Counted from the stretch's first letter, positions 52,873 through 63,301 are shown. The stretch: DNA of 64,000 nucleotides from Lactobacillus isalae (GCF_947539375.1 NZ_OX443569.1:310001-374000), one strand, 5' to 3'. Made by a program: numbers and translations. Notes: a model not told the origin generated them from the sequence alone.

Positions 52873-52974
52873 TTTTCGTGCTCATTTCTAATACCTTTTT
52901 TATCTTAGCGAAGAAAAGATACCTTGCTCAACAATCGATTAGTTTATAATTGCCGTATTTTGTTTACTTTATTC

Positions 52975-53538
52975 CTAAAAAAATTCTGAATAAGATTCAC
53001 ATAACAGTTTGCTAATACTATTTTTTGAAAGATTGTCATAATAAATAAGCCAGTTAATAACGACATTTAGATTTTTATCAACTGCATTATCCAAATAAAA
53101 TTGATTGGTTAATTGTCGATTTGTTAATTTAAATCTTTTTTCAAGTTCTTTTCTACCTAAATTTTTAATTTTAATTAGAAAACCGATATCTCCATTTTGA
53201 GAAAGAAGAAGTAGGATTTCTCTTCGCTTTTTAGCACAATAAGTCAAAGTATGATAATAACTATTAGCCTCAGATGAGATAACTTTATTTTCTTTAGTCT
53301 CTTTTTCTAGTAGCTTACGATCTTTTTTTAACAACTTTATAAGGTCCGAAATAAGTCCATCTTCAACTTTTTCTAATAATTCATTTTTATCTTTAAAGTA
53401 GCGATAGAACGTTCTAGAACTAACGTGTGAATTATTAATTATATCTCGATTAGTAATTTTTCTAAAAGGAATGTTTTCCATTGTTTCAAATAATCCATAA
53501 TGAATTTGCTCTACAGTACTATTGATTCTTATATCCAT
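52975..53538 (-). CDS. TetR-family regulator, intact copy of a tandem trio
   Basis: 187 aa from ATG 53538; the frame stays open to 53607 but the extra residues are not conserved. The helix-turn-helix ITNRDIINNSHVSSRTFYRYFKDKNELL is complete. The C-terminal domain has the AspIs/LL-x2-NGDI pattern of the neighbours and a late LNVVINWLIYYDNLSK helix. TGTTTAC-type motifs lie on both sides of its promoter. Likely controls itself and the sortase operon (inference). Confidence 0.82.
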   Translation of the reverse strand: MDIRINSTVEQIHYGLFETMENIPFRKITNRDIINNSHVSSRTFYRYFKDKNELLEKVEDGLISDLIKLLKKDRKLLEKETKENKVISSEANSYYHTLTYCAKKRREILLLLSQNGDIGFLIKIKNLGRKELEKRFKLTNRQLTNQFYLDNAVDKNLNVVINWLIYYDNLSKNSISKLLCESYSEFF

Positions 53539-53660
53539 TTCTATAGTTTCAACCTCTTCAATTTTTGCTCTAAATTTAATTTTGAGTAAACATGTTACTA
53601 AATTCAATTATCTAAAGATATAAGTTTGTCACATTGTGTTTACTTTTTTATAAAATTATT

Positions 53661-54300
53661 CTAATTTTGTCTTTGAGCAAGAATTTGCATTAATTCAACA
53701 GGTGAACTGGTTTGCACTAGGGCAGTTAAAGCTTTGATATCCGTTAAAGTCATGTCATCATAATGGGTTAACCAAAGAATTAATGCATTTTTAATAGCAT
53801 CTACATATATCACTTTAAAAACAGCATATGTACTTAGCTCGGGTACAGTACAAGTTTGAGGATTAATGCTAAATAAATGGGGACATCTAAGATCGAATTC
53901 TTTGTTTGCTAACTTAATTATTTCGTTATGAAAAGAAATATCTCCGTTAGATGAAAGGAGAGAAACTAATTCTTCTCTATACGCGTCACAATACTCTAGA
54001 GTAGAATTAAAAGCCAATTTAGTTGCCGTTCTAATTTTTTCAGTAGAATTATTAATTTCAATTTTTTGTAGTTTGGCTCGGTCCTCTTCCAAAGCATTCC
54101 ATAAACCTACTAATAATTCATTTTCTAGATCTTCTAATAATTCTTGTTTATTTTTAATAGTAGTTATAGAAGGTCTTTTTGCTAATTTCTGCGTAGTTAA
54201 GAATATCGGAAGTCGTACATTCACTAAAGCGTTTTTCTTCTAATACTTTGATAAATCCTCTAAAAATTCTATTTCTAGTATTTATACTTCGAAAATCCAT
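53661..54300 (-). pseudogene. TetR-family regulator with a frameshift in the HTH
   Basis: From ATG 54300 (GAGAGGAAAATTTT before it) the frame reads a normal TetR head, ending ILNYAEISKKTFYNYY and then stop. Deleting one T near 54154-54158 joins it to KNKQELLEDLENELLV, the continuation that runs to 53661. The HTH turn and following helix are therefore split at the key F-Y-x-Y-Y segment. The rest is intact (LVSLLSSNGDISFHNEI...NALILWLTHYDDMTL). Recent damage or a sequencing error. Confidence 0.8.
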
Positions 54301-54348
54301 AAAATTTTCCTCTCTTTAGTTATCTAGCTACATTAGTAAAGATTACCA

Positions 54349-54415
54349 TTGTATTTACTTTTGACATACATTGTTTACCACTTCTACTTTGTGTATGTAT
54401 TTAAGTGAAAACAAT
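54349..54415. promoter_or_regulatory. Sortase operon promoter with repeated TetR-like operator motifs
   Basis: TTGACA (54361) with TACTTT (54385) is a possible promoter for the sortase operon. TTGTATTTACTTT (54349), TTGTTTACCACTT (54371) and the inverted AAGTGAAAACAA (54403) lie in and around it. Related motifs occur near the TetR genes at 52958 (TTTTGTTTACTTT), 53584 (AGTAAACATG, inverted) and 53635 (TGTGTTTACTTT). Confidence 0.5.
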
Positions 54416-54483
54416 AATTTTTTACTAATACCTTGCTATAATTTCTTAGAAATCAACTGATGAAGATTATAGGGAGAACTTTT

Positions 54484-54738
54484 ATGAAACATAGAAAACT
54501 TTGGTATATGGGAAGTATCTTAATAATACTGTTGTCTTTTACTATTAATTTTGGTAACAGTCTTCAACGTAAAGTATTGCATGAAAAATCGGTTTATACC
54601 ACTAAAAAATTACCAACTGTTGCTTATGATAAGAGAAGTGACGAATTAAGAAATTTAGGCTTTGCAATTTTAAGTTTTCCAATTGTAAATTGCATAGATT
54701 TTATTAGTACAGCGCTTAAGAATAAAAAAGAAGCATGA
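54484..54738 (+). CDS. Small membrane protein upstream of sortase
   Basis: 84 aa from ATG 54484, chosen because AGGGAGAA lies before it. An N-terminal membrane segment (WYMGSILIILLSFTINFG) is followed by a short outer part and a second hydrophobic stretch LGFAILSFPIVNCIDFIS. No sorting signal (LPxTG) is present. Its end overlaps the sortase start by 4 bp (ATGA), so it may act with the sortase. Confidence 0.7.
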   Translation: MKHRKLWYMGSILIILLSFTINFGNSLQRKVLHEKSVYTTKKLPTVAYDKRSDELRNLGFAILSFPIVNCIDFISTALKNKKEA

Positions 54739-55400
54739 AAAAATTTATATATCGACTGTTAATAATTGGATTGTTTTTTATTGGGATAGATTTTTTTAGT
54801 CCGATTTTAGAAAGTTGGATCATTGATTTTTACCAACCTGAAATCAGTAATGTAGATAACATGCAGAATAATAATGATTGGAATTCAGTTAGATGCATAA
54901 GCTTGTTATCTTTAATAAAACAATTTTTTAAAAATGATCTTAAATATCAGGCAGTCCTTACTGTTCCTAGTTTAAAGATTGATATTCCCGTAGCAGAAAA
55001 TACTAATGATGCTGTATATCAATTTGGAGCAGGGATGTTAGTGAAAAGAAAAATAGATAGTAATTCAAATATTATTGTTGGAGCACATAATTTAGGTCCA
55101 TTTAGTAATGCATTATTTTCACCACTTGCAAACAATTATCTTATCGAAAGAAAAGTATTTATTACCAATTTTAAGCTAGTAAAAGAATACCAAATAGAGT
55201 CTGTTAGCATTATTTTTCCAAATCAAGTTAATTTAGTAGTTAATTCTAAGAAAAATTGGTTAACTATGTTGACTTGTACCAATGACAATAAAAAACGCGT
55301 ACTTGTTAGAGCTCGGCTAATAAAAACGTATAAATTTTCGCAGTTGAAAAAATCAATAAGAGATAGTTTTTACAGAAAAAAATTTAAATTTGAAAAATAG
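54735..55400 (+). CDS. Class A-like sortase
   Basis: 221 aa. N-terminal membrane anchor at ~5-25, then the sortase barrel: LTVPSLKIDIPVAENT, FGAGMLVKRKIDSNSNIIVGAHNLG with catalytic His118, LTMLTCTND with Cys181, and Arg188 in KKRVLV. The usual TLxTC reads TMLTC here. Sortases join LPxTG proteins to the wall; no substrate gene is near. Its barrel is short after the Cys and ends in a basic tail. Confidence 0.85.
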   Translation: MKKFIYRLLIIGLFFIGIDFFSPILESWIIDFYQPEISNVDNMQNNNDWNSVRCISLLSLIKQFFKNDLKYQAVLTVPSLKIDIPVAENTNDAVYQFGAGMLVKRKIDSNSNIIVGAHNLGPFSNALFSPLANNYLIERKVFITNFKLVKEYQIESVSIIFPNQVNLVVNSKKNWLTMLTCTNDNKKRVLVRARLIKTYKFSQLKKSIRDSFYRKKFKFEK

Positions 55401-55433
55401 TAAGGCACGTCCGAAGTTATAGTATTTTCGCAA

Positions 55434-56604
55434 ATTGCAATAATAAATTGAACACTTTTAGTTAAGCTGCTTGATAGATTAGATCTAATTCTCTTTCAAA
55501 GATTTCATCTGGTGTATGATAGGCCAGTTTCTTTCTTGGCAAAGAATTGCACCAGGTTTCAATATCAATGATGTCTTGTAAAGAATAGTTAGCTATTGCT
55601 TCTCCTTTAGAAATGAATCTGCGAATAAGACCATTGTGTCTTTCAACTGTTCCCTTATCACAAGAAGTGTAAGGATGGGCATAGTAAACCAGTGTATTGG
55701 ATGCTTTTTCTAGGTTGGAAAGATCTGCAAACTCTGAGCCATTATCAGTGGTAATGGTTTTAAAAATATCATTCCAATGTTCGCTGTATTGCCTTTAGAG
55801 TTCTTTAAAGGCCTGCATGACACTGACAGAAGTCTTGTCAGAAATACGAAGAATTAAGAACTCACGACTCATACGCTCAGATAAGGTTAGCAGCACCTCA
55901 TCAGCTTTGCTCTTATGTCCGAGAACTAAATCGCATTCCCAATGGCCAAACTCATTACGTTTATTGATCTCTTTAGGACGTTCTTCAATGCTTCTGCCAA
56001 GTTTTTTCTTATTTTTGCGAATACGATGAAGCTTGGTATTGCGTTTAAGCTTCTCTGGCAAGTCGTAATTATGTATATCTAATAGACCTTGGTCGACATA
56101 ATTGTAAAGAGTCTTAGTACAGACAACCTCTCTGCTGCTAAATGCGCCAACAGCAGTGGCACGATTACTGCACACATCAAGCGACCAGTCGTCTTTAAAG
56201 AAATGTTTGTGGACATAGCGCATGAATTGAGTTTTCCTGAGAAAGTCTGATTTGCGCCCACAATTTTTACGATGAGCTTGATATACATCATGTCCTTGAA
56301 AGTCCTTATATCTTTTGACTTTGCCATGATACAGTTCTACAGTACCGCGCTTAACCTCATAACTGATAGTAGAAGGAGTACAGTTTAATGCACGGGCAAT
56401 TGCACGCAAAGAATAGCCATCTTTCAAACGCAATTGAATAATAACTCTTTCCTCGAATGATATATGCTTGCCTTTAATGTGCTGATTCATGGTAGAATGT
56501 AAAGAGTCCATTTTGACCTCGTTTCTAAATGTTGTGTGGTAACTACATTCTATCAAACAGGTCCGAATGGACTTTTTATCAAGTGTTCAATTTAATTTTA
56601 CAAT
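55434..56604. mobile_element. IS30-family insertion sequence (inactivated)
   Basis: Ends are inverted repeats: AAATTGAACACTT (55445-55457) and AAGTGTTCAATTT (56581-56593) match perfectly, and the match extends outward imperfectly to ~24 bp (55434 and 56604; about 21 of 24 identical). One transposase gene on the minus strand fills the element. No clear target duplication is visible. Confidence 0.85.
55462..56511 (-). pseudogene. IS30 transposase with an in-frame stop
   Basis: From ATG 56511 (GAGGTCAAA before it) the frame reads an IS30 head (HISFEERVIIQLRLKDGYSLRAIARAL, CTPSTISYEVKRG) and the DDE core: WECDLVLG, TTDNGSEFAD and TVERHNGLIRRF. At 55795-55797 a TAA stop interrupts AFKEL-stop-RQYSEHW, and the same frame then continues cleanly to the TAA at 55462. 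The first D (WECDL) is before the stop, but the second D and the E come after it. So the product is inactive unless the stop is read through. Confidence 0.9.
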
Positions 56605-56698
56605 CAGCGGGTTTATAAAATTAAATAAATAAAAAATTTTGAGTTAAGATTTCTGCAACTTATTTAAGAAATAAAACCGTTCATTTATATATCGATCA

Positions 56699-56752
56699 CA
56701 AAAAGACTTTCTCTCTGTATTCTAATAGTGAATTCAGAAAGGAAGTCTTTTT
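56699..56752 (+). promoter_or_regulatory. Leader hairpin containing the ribosome binding site of the ABC operon
   Basis: AAAAAGACTT (from 56699) pairs with AAGTCTTTTT, and the stem continues inward with two mismatches and a G-T pair to ATTC/GAAT, about 20 pairs. The site GAAAGGAAG (56738-56746) lies in the 3' arm, and T6 follows just before ATG 56754. It resembles a terminator placed directly on the translation start, so it may block both reading through and ribosome binding. ACCGTTCAT at 56676-56684 fits the LytTR half-site pattern. Confidence 0.65.
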
Positions 56753-56753
56753 T

Positions 56754-57608
56754 ATGTTGATTGAAACTTTTAATTTAACTAAGAAATATGGCAAAAAGTT
56801 AGCCCTAAATAAGGCAAACTTACAAATTGATCGGGGACAGTTAGTAGCTTATTTAGGTACTAATGGTGCAGGTAAATCAACTACTATTAATATTTTGACA
56901 GGTCTACTTACGCCAACCAGTGGCACAATTACTTATGCTCCAAATTTAAAAATTGGTATTGTATTTCAAAATAGTGTTTTAGATAATGTTTTGACTGTTA
57001 AAGATAATTTATATTTGAGGGCACACATGTATCACAACGTTTCTAAAAAGTGGCTTGAAACTCTAATTGAGTTAATTGGGATCAAAAATTTTTTAAATCA
57101 AAAATATGGTACCTTGTCTGGCGGTCAAAGACGAAGAGTTGATATTGCTAGAGCATTAATTGATCATCCAGATATTTTATTTTTAGATGAGCCGACAACT
57201 GGGCTAGATTTACAAACAAGAATCGTAATTTGGAATTTACTGCAAAAATTGCAGAAAGAACAGGGGTTAACGATTTTTCTAACTACTCATTATTTAGAAG
57301 AAGCTGAAAATGCGGATCAAATGTATATTTTAGAAAATGGAAATGTTCTAGCTAATGGATCAGCAAAAGAAATTAAAGAAAAATATGCTCCAAACAAATT
57401 AAAACTAATCCTAAAAAGAGATCAAAAAATCAAAACAGATTATAAACCTTTTCGTACTAAGGGAGATCAAGTTGAGATAGATGGGTTAGATAGTCAACAG
57501 GTAATTGAGTTGTTAAAAGGTAATGAATCAAAGATTATTTCATTTGAATACCAAAAAGGATCAATTGATGATGCTTTTATTAAAGTTGCAGGAAAGGAAT
57601 TGCAATAA
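56754..57608 (+). CDS. ABC transporter ATP-binding protein
   Basis: 284 aa. Walker A LGTNGAGKST near 35, NSVLDNVLTVKDNL (Q-loop region), signature LSGGQRRRVDIARAL near 124, Walker B ILFLDEPTTGLD, and His in LTTHYLEEAE. The C-terminal extension (~215-284) is of the DUF4162 type found in drug or lipid exporters. It overlaps the permease gene by one base. Operon: ATPase, permease, LytTR regulator, DUF3021 protein. Confidence 0.92.
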   Translation: MLIETFNLTKKYGKKLALNKANLQIDRGQLVAYLGTNGAGKSTTINILTGLLTPTSGTITYAPNLKIGIVFQNSVLDNVLTVKDNLYLRAHMYHNVSKKWLETLIELIGIKNFLNQKYGTLSGGQRRRVDIARALIDHPDILFLDEPTTGLDLQTRIVIWNLLQKLQKEQGLTIFLTTHYLEEAENADQMYILENGNVLANGSAKEIKEKYAPNKLKLILKRDQKIKTDYKPFRTKGDQVEIDGLDSQQVIELLKGNESKIISFEYQKGSIDDAFIKVAGKELQ

Positions 57609-58462
57609 TGATTGCCTTAATTAAAAGAAATATCAAAATCTATTTTGCCAATAAGCCGGGAGTAGTCATGTCATGCTTTGGGGCTTTAATCTCATTTATA
57701 ATTTATATTGGATTTTTACAACAAAATCTTGTTAGTTCCTGGAGATATGTAAATCATGCAAAACAGCTATTAGATTTATGGATGTTAGGTGGGATTGTTT
57801 CAATAGCGGGAATTACTACTTCATTTCAAGCTCTTGGTCAAATGGTCAATGATAGAGAGAATCGGGCAATAGATGATATGAAATTAACTGCCTTAACTCC
57901 AATTAGTGAGAGTATGGCTTATGTAGTATCAGCTACTATAGTGAGTTTTTTGATGCAGATCGTTACGTTTATCGTCATGGCGGTTTATTTCTCAGTAGTA
58001 GATCAGGTAAAAATTGCGACCAGTGCATATTTACCTAGTTTAGGATTTATGTTATTGGGGGCAGTCTGCGCAACCTTGTTGAACTTAGTAATTGTTTTAT
58101 TTATTAATTCGTCAACTACTTTCAGCCGTTTATCTGCAGTAATTGGAGCAGCGGCTGGGTTTATGGTAGCTACTTATATGCCATATGGAACTTTATCAAA
58201 AACAGCTCAAAATATAGTAAAATTATTTCCAAGTAGTTATGAAGCAGCAAGCTTTAGAAGTTTACTTTTAAATAAAATAAGCCAGCAAGATGTTCCGGCT
58301 AGAATGCGTCAAGCGTTGATTGAATACTTAGGAATTCACTTTAAACTTGGTTCTCATCAATTGAATAATTGGGACAATGCTTTGATGATAATAGTTATGT
58401 CGGCTGTTTTAGGAATTGTAGTGAGTTTTTTAGCACTCATTTTGGGTAGAAAGAAGAAATAA
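57608..58462 (+). CDS. ABC-2 type permease
   Basis: 284 aa with six membrane segments: a first one at ~22-40, then the ABC-2 array (LWMLGGIVSIAGITTSFQAL, VVSATIVSFLMQIVTFIVMAVYF, LPSLGFMLLGAVCATLLNLVIVLF and others). The NDRENRAIDDMKLTALTPISES loop is the cytoplasmic coupling helix of daunorubicin-resistance-type exporters. Partner of the ATPase just upstream. Confidence 0.9.
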   Translation: MIALIKRNIKIYFANKPGVVMSCFGALISFIIYIGFLQQNLVSSWRYVNHAKQLLDLWMLGGIVSIAGITTSFQALGQMVNDRENRAIDDMKLTALTPISESMAYVVSATIVSFLMQIVTFIVMAVYFSVVDQVKIATSAYLPSLGFMLLGAVCATLLNLVIVLFINSSTTFSRLSAVIGAAAGFMVATYMPYGTLSKTAQNIVKLFPSSYEAASFRSLLLNKISQQDVPARMRQALIEYLGIHFKLGSHQLNNWDNALMIIVMSAVLGIVVSFLALILGRKKK

Positions 58463-58465
58463 TAC

Positions 58466-58918
58466 GTGATTGTAGAATTTGAGCCAAATTCTAATTTAAA
58501 AGAAGATCAAATTGAAGTTAAAGTAGTATCTGTCGAAGAGACGCAGCAAGTAAAGAAGCTAATAGATTATATTAAGAATTTCGATAAAAAGGTAGGTTCT
58601 ATTTTGCCTGTTAAAACGGAAGATAGAATTTTAACTGTAAAAATTGATGAGATCATTAAAATTGAAGTTGAAAAAATTGAATTAACTTTTTATACAACAA
58701 GTGCAGTTATTAAGACTAATGGGCGCTTGTATCAAGTTTTAGAAAAACTAAATAATGATTTTGTACAAGTTTCTAAGCATGGAATTATTAATTTGAATTA
58801 TCTTGAATCGCTTGAAGCGGGATTCACTGGTAACATGGTTGCAAGATTAGACTTTAAGCAAAAAACTGATGTATCAAGAAAATACTTACCTGAATTAGAA
58901 AAGAAATTAGGATTATAA
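58466..58918 (+). CDS. LytTR-domain DNA-binding regulator
   Basis: 150 aa, starting at GTG 58466. Residues ~45-148 are a LytTR domain: KTEDRILTVKIDEIIKIEVEKIELTFYTTSAVIKTNGRL, LEKLNNDFVQVSKHGIINLNYLESLE. There is no receiver domain; the N-terminal ~40 residues are unassigned. This small LytTR type is known beside ABC exporters and DUF3021 proteins, where it activates its own operon. Confidence 0.9.
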   Translation: MIVEFEPNSNLKEDQIEVKVVSVEETQQVKKLIDYIKNFDKKVGSILPVKTEDRILTVKIDEIIKIEVEKIELTFYTTSAVIKTNGRLYQVLEKLNNDFVQVSKHGIINLNYLESLEAGFTGNMVARLDFKQKTDVSRKYLPELEKKLGL

Positions 58919-58919
58919 A

Positions 58920-59318
58920 ATGAAAATTTGGCAAAAAATTTTAGATTATTTTGTAACTGGAATAGGATTTGGCGCAATTACGTATTTATTTATTCTTGGG
59001 ATAGTCTCAAATAATGTTGGAGATATTGATGTTCCTTTAAAAAGTGTTTTAATTGTTTTTATTTGTAGTGGTCTGATTGGAGAATTAAGTTTTTTGTTTC
59101 AGGCTGATTTATCTTATTTACTTGCTTTAGTTTTTCATTTAATTGGAACATTCAGTTTATTTTCAATAATGATGATACTTAATCATTGGATTATTAACTG
59201 GCAAACTTTGCTTATTTTCATTCTCGTATATATTGTAATTTGGATTATAATTCGTTTAACACAGCAAAGAGATATTAGAAAGATTAACCAACAGATAAAA
59301 AAGAGAAGTAGACGATAA
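58920..59318 (+). CDS. DUF3021-family membrane protein
   Basis: 132 aa with four hydrophobic segments (about 12-30, 42-60, 66-90 and 93-112) and a basic tail. It follows the LytTR gene by 1 nt. LytTR/DUF3021 pairs resemble LytTR regulatory systems, where the membrane protein inhibits its cognate LytTR regulator; applying this here is inference. Confidence 0.85.
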   Translation: MKIWQKILDYFVTGIGFGAITYLFILGIVSNNVGDIDVPLKSVLIVFICSGLIGELSFLFQADLSYLLALVFHLIGTFSLFSIMMILNHWIINWQTLLIFILVYIVIWIIIRLTQQRDIRKINQQIKKRSRR

Positions 59319-59336
59319 ATAAAATGTAAGGTAAAG

Positions 59337-59377
59337 AATAAGCCATAGCTTTCAAAAAACTATGGCTTATTTTTTTA
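59337..59377. terminator. Bidirectional terminator after the LytTR operon
   Basis: A perfect 12-bp stem AATAAGCCATAG/CTATGGCTTATT, T-run, between convergent genes. Confidence 0.85.
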
Positions 59378-59380
59378 TTA

Positions 59381-60829
<1,449 letters not shown>

Positions 60830-60939
60830 TTAACTAAGAAAAATTATATGAAAGAGCTTACTTTGATGGAAGACATATTATTAGTTTAGGTAAAGCTTTC
60901 TAGTATTAGATTTAGATACCAGGTTTGGAACAAGGTGTT

Positions 60940-61668
60940 CTAATTGTCTAGTTGATTGCGTAATGTTGTGACAATTGCTTCAACGATATACATTGCTGGA
61001 ATTTGTGAAGATAGATCGTAGTATCGGTGGAGTCTATATTCTTTTTCATGGTATGTTAGTGAATATCTGCTCATACGTGCAATAGTACTTGTAGGATCAC
61101 CAGTAATAGAAATGATGGTCGTATCTTCATCATTAACAAAACTATTTAAAAGTTCAATTAATTCAGTAGTTTTTCCCGATACAGAAAAGCAAATTAACGC
61201 ATTATTACTTGTATTTCTTAAACGTGCATGTAAAGGATAAAAAGGATCAGTTACTAGACTAGTATTATAACCAAGGGAAGCTAATTGACGTGAAGTATAT
61301 CCAGCAGTATAGGCTGATGACCCCATACCTAAAAATATAATGTTGTCACATTCAAATAATTTGTCTGCAACAATTTTAACCTTGTTAACTATATCGCTTG
61401 GAAAATTATTTTTATCGATAAAATTAAAGGTATGGATAGCTGGATTGCCTTCATTTTTATTTTTTATAAATGTTTTAAATTCTGGAAAACTATCGAATCC
61501 CATTTTATGAATAAAGCGCATTACTGAAGAATTCGAGACATGAGTCTTCTGGGCAATATCGCGTACTCGCATGTACACAACTTTATCACTATTTTCAGTT
61601 ACGTAGCGGTATAGAGCCATATCTACACTAGAAAGAGAAGATAAGTCTTTGAATCCAAAAAAGGCCAT
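60940..61668 (-). CDS. RpiR-family regulator (HTH plus SIS)
   Basis: 242 aa from ATG 61668, with GGAGGT just before it. HTH_6 domain at ~1-75 (RVRDIAQKTHVSNSSVMRFIHKMGF), SIS sugar-phosphate domain at ~105-235 (IIFLGMGSSAYTAGYTSRQLASLGY, NALICFSVSGKTTELIELL). It lies between the GH1 gene and the divergent EIIC and likely controls both, sensing a phospho-sugar. Confidence 0.9.
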   Translation of the reverse strand: MAFFGFKDLSSLSSVDMALYRYVTENSDKVVYMRVRDIAQKTHVSNSSVMRFIHKMGFDSFPEFKTFIKNKNEGNPAIHTFNFIDKNNFPSDIVNKVKIVADKLFECDNIIFLGMGSSAYTAGYTSRQLASLGYNTSLVTDPFYPLHARLRNTSNNALICFSVSGKTTELIELLNSFVNDEDTTIISITGDPTSTIARMSRYSLTYHEKEYRLHRYYDLSSQIPAMYIVEAIVTTLRNQLDN

Positions 61669-61787
61669 ATGAACCTCCAAAATAAATATATATCTTATTA
61701 GTACTAAAAGAACACTATGTTCCAATTAAGGAATATTATACTTCCTTTTCAAACTCGTTTCAGAATGATCTAGGTATATTGTATTAT

Positions 61788-61801
61788 TAATAGCGCTTTC
61801 A
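61788..61801. promoter_or_regulatory. cre-like site upstream of the EIIC gene
   Basis: On the minus strand TGAAAGCGCTATTA fits the CcpA consensus TGWAANCGNTNWCA at 13 of 14 positions. It sits 40 bp before the EIIC start, between the divergent regulator and permease genes, pointing to carbon catabolite control. Confidence 0.65.
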
Positions 61802-61840
61802 TAAAATTGAGTATGTAAGAGATGAAAAGAGGGGAAAATT

Positions 61841-63163
61841 ATGAAAGACTTCGTTAATAAGCATATATTGCCACCAGTTATGAAATTCGTAAATACTAAA
61901 GCAATACGTGCTCTAAGAGATGGGATGTTATTATCATTACCATTTATTATGGTCGGATCGCTATTTTTACTTTTAGCTTCCTTCCCAGTACCCAGTGTTG
62001 CTCAATGGATGGATCAAACGGGTTTAACACGTTTTTGGAATCAAGCCTATAATGCTTCATTTGGGATTGTTGCAGTTTTTGCTGTAGTTGGGATTGCCTA
62101 CACTTGGGCTAAGAATGATAAAGTGGACCCGTTACCAGCAGGAATGACTGCATTTGTTGGCTTTTTGATTATTATGAATCCTACTACAGCGGTAATGGAT
62201 GGTAGTAAGACAATTATTTCTTCAGCTAAAGCACCTAGTTTATTAAGTGGCTTTATAGATCGTACATGGTTAGGCGGTCAAGGAATGATCGCAGCTATTA
62301 TCATTGGTATGATTACAGGGTGGATCTATTCCTGGTTCGTTAAAAATAAGATTACTATTAAGTTGCCAGATCAAGTTCCACCAGCTGTAGCAGGATCATT
62401 TGTAGCTTTAATTCCTGCAGCTGTTTTAACGACTCTTTGGCTAGCTGTGTATGCATTCTTTGATAAAGTAGCTGGAACTACACTTACAGAGTGGATTTAC
62501 CATACTATTCAGACCCCATTGCAAGGATTATCTGACTCATTTGGTGGAATTTTAATAATGACGCTCTTAGTGCCATTTTTCTGGTTCTTTGGTGTTCATG
62601 GCTCAACCTTGGTTGGTGGAATAGTTGGACCAATCTTAAGTGCAAATGCATTACAAAATGCAGCTATTTTCAAAAAATATGGTTATGTAGATGCTGCTCA
62701 TGGTGGTCATATTGTTATTCAGGGATTGTTTGATCAGTTTTCAACTGTAACTGGTGCAGGCATGACAATTGGCTTGGTAGTGTTTATGACTTTCTTTGCT
62801 AAATCCCAACAAATGAAAGGAATAGGTAAGTTAGCATTGGTACCGGGAATATTTAATATTAATGAACCTGTGCTATTTGGTGTTCCGCTTGTATTGAATC
62901 CTTTATTAGCAGTACCATTCTTTATTATGCCGCCTTTGTCTGCTGGTTCGACATATTTATTAATTAAAGCAGGAATATTGCCATATTTGAATGGTGTACA
63001 AGTACCTTGGACGACTCCTCCAGTAATATCTGGATTCTTAATTGGAGGATGGAAAGTAGCTATTTGGCAAGCAATAATTTTGATTGTTAGTTTCTTTTTA
63101 TATTTACCATTTGCCCGTAAATATGACAACATGCTTTATGCACAAGAACAAAGTAAAAAATAA
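61841..63163 (+). CDS. PTS cellobiose-family EIIC permease, copy 2
   Basis: 440 aa and about ten membrane segments. HILPPVMKFVNTKAIRALRDGMLLSLPFIMVGSLF at the N-terminus, FWFFGVHGSTLVGGIVGPI in the middle and VPGIFNINEPVLFGVPLVLNP near 330 are Lac/Cel EIIC hallmarks. GAGGGGAAAA precedes the ATG. No EIIA/EIIB gene is adjacent. Pairs with the GH1 gene and RpiR regulator. Confidence 0.93.
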   Translation: MKDFVNKHILPPVMKFVNTKAIRALRDGMLLSLPFIMVGSLFLLLASFPVPSVAQWMDQTGLTRFWNQAYNASFGIVAVFAVVGIAYTWAKNDKVDPLPAGMTAFVGFLIIMNPTTAVMDGSKTIISSAKAPSLLSGFIDRTWLGGQGMIAAIIIGMITGWIYSWFVKNKITIKLPDQVPPAVAGSFVALIPAAVLTTLWLAVYAFFDKVAGTTLTEWIYHTIQTPLQGLSDSFGGILIMTLLVPFFWFFGVHGSTLVGGIVGPILSANALQNAAIFKKYGYVDAAHGGHIVIQGLFDQFSTVTGAGMTIGLVVFMTFFAKSQQMKGIGKLALVPGIFNINEPVLFGVPLVLNPLLAVPFFIMPPLSAGSTYLLIKAGILPYLNGVQVPWTTPPVISGFLIGGWKVAIWQAIILIVSFFLYLPFARKYDNMLYAQEQSKK

Positions 63164-63187
63164 GTTTTAATCATTTAGTTGAATATT

Positions 63188-63230
63188 AGAGAGTTCATTA
63201 ATAAGCAAAAACATTAATGGACTCTTTCTA
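63188..63230 (+). terminator. Weak terminator after EIIC
   Basis: AGAGTTCATTAAT pairs with ATTAATGGACTCT (one G-T pair); only a short T-run follows. Confidence 0.6.
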
Positions 63231-63301
63231 TATCAATATCTAACTTAAAAAATGTCAATAAGTGACTTGTTTCATAAATAAATACACCATAAAATATCTT
63301 T

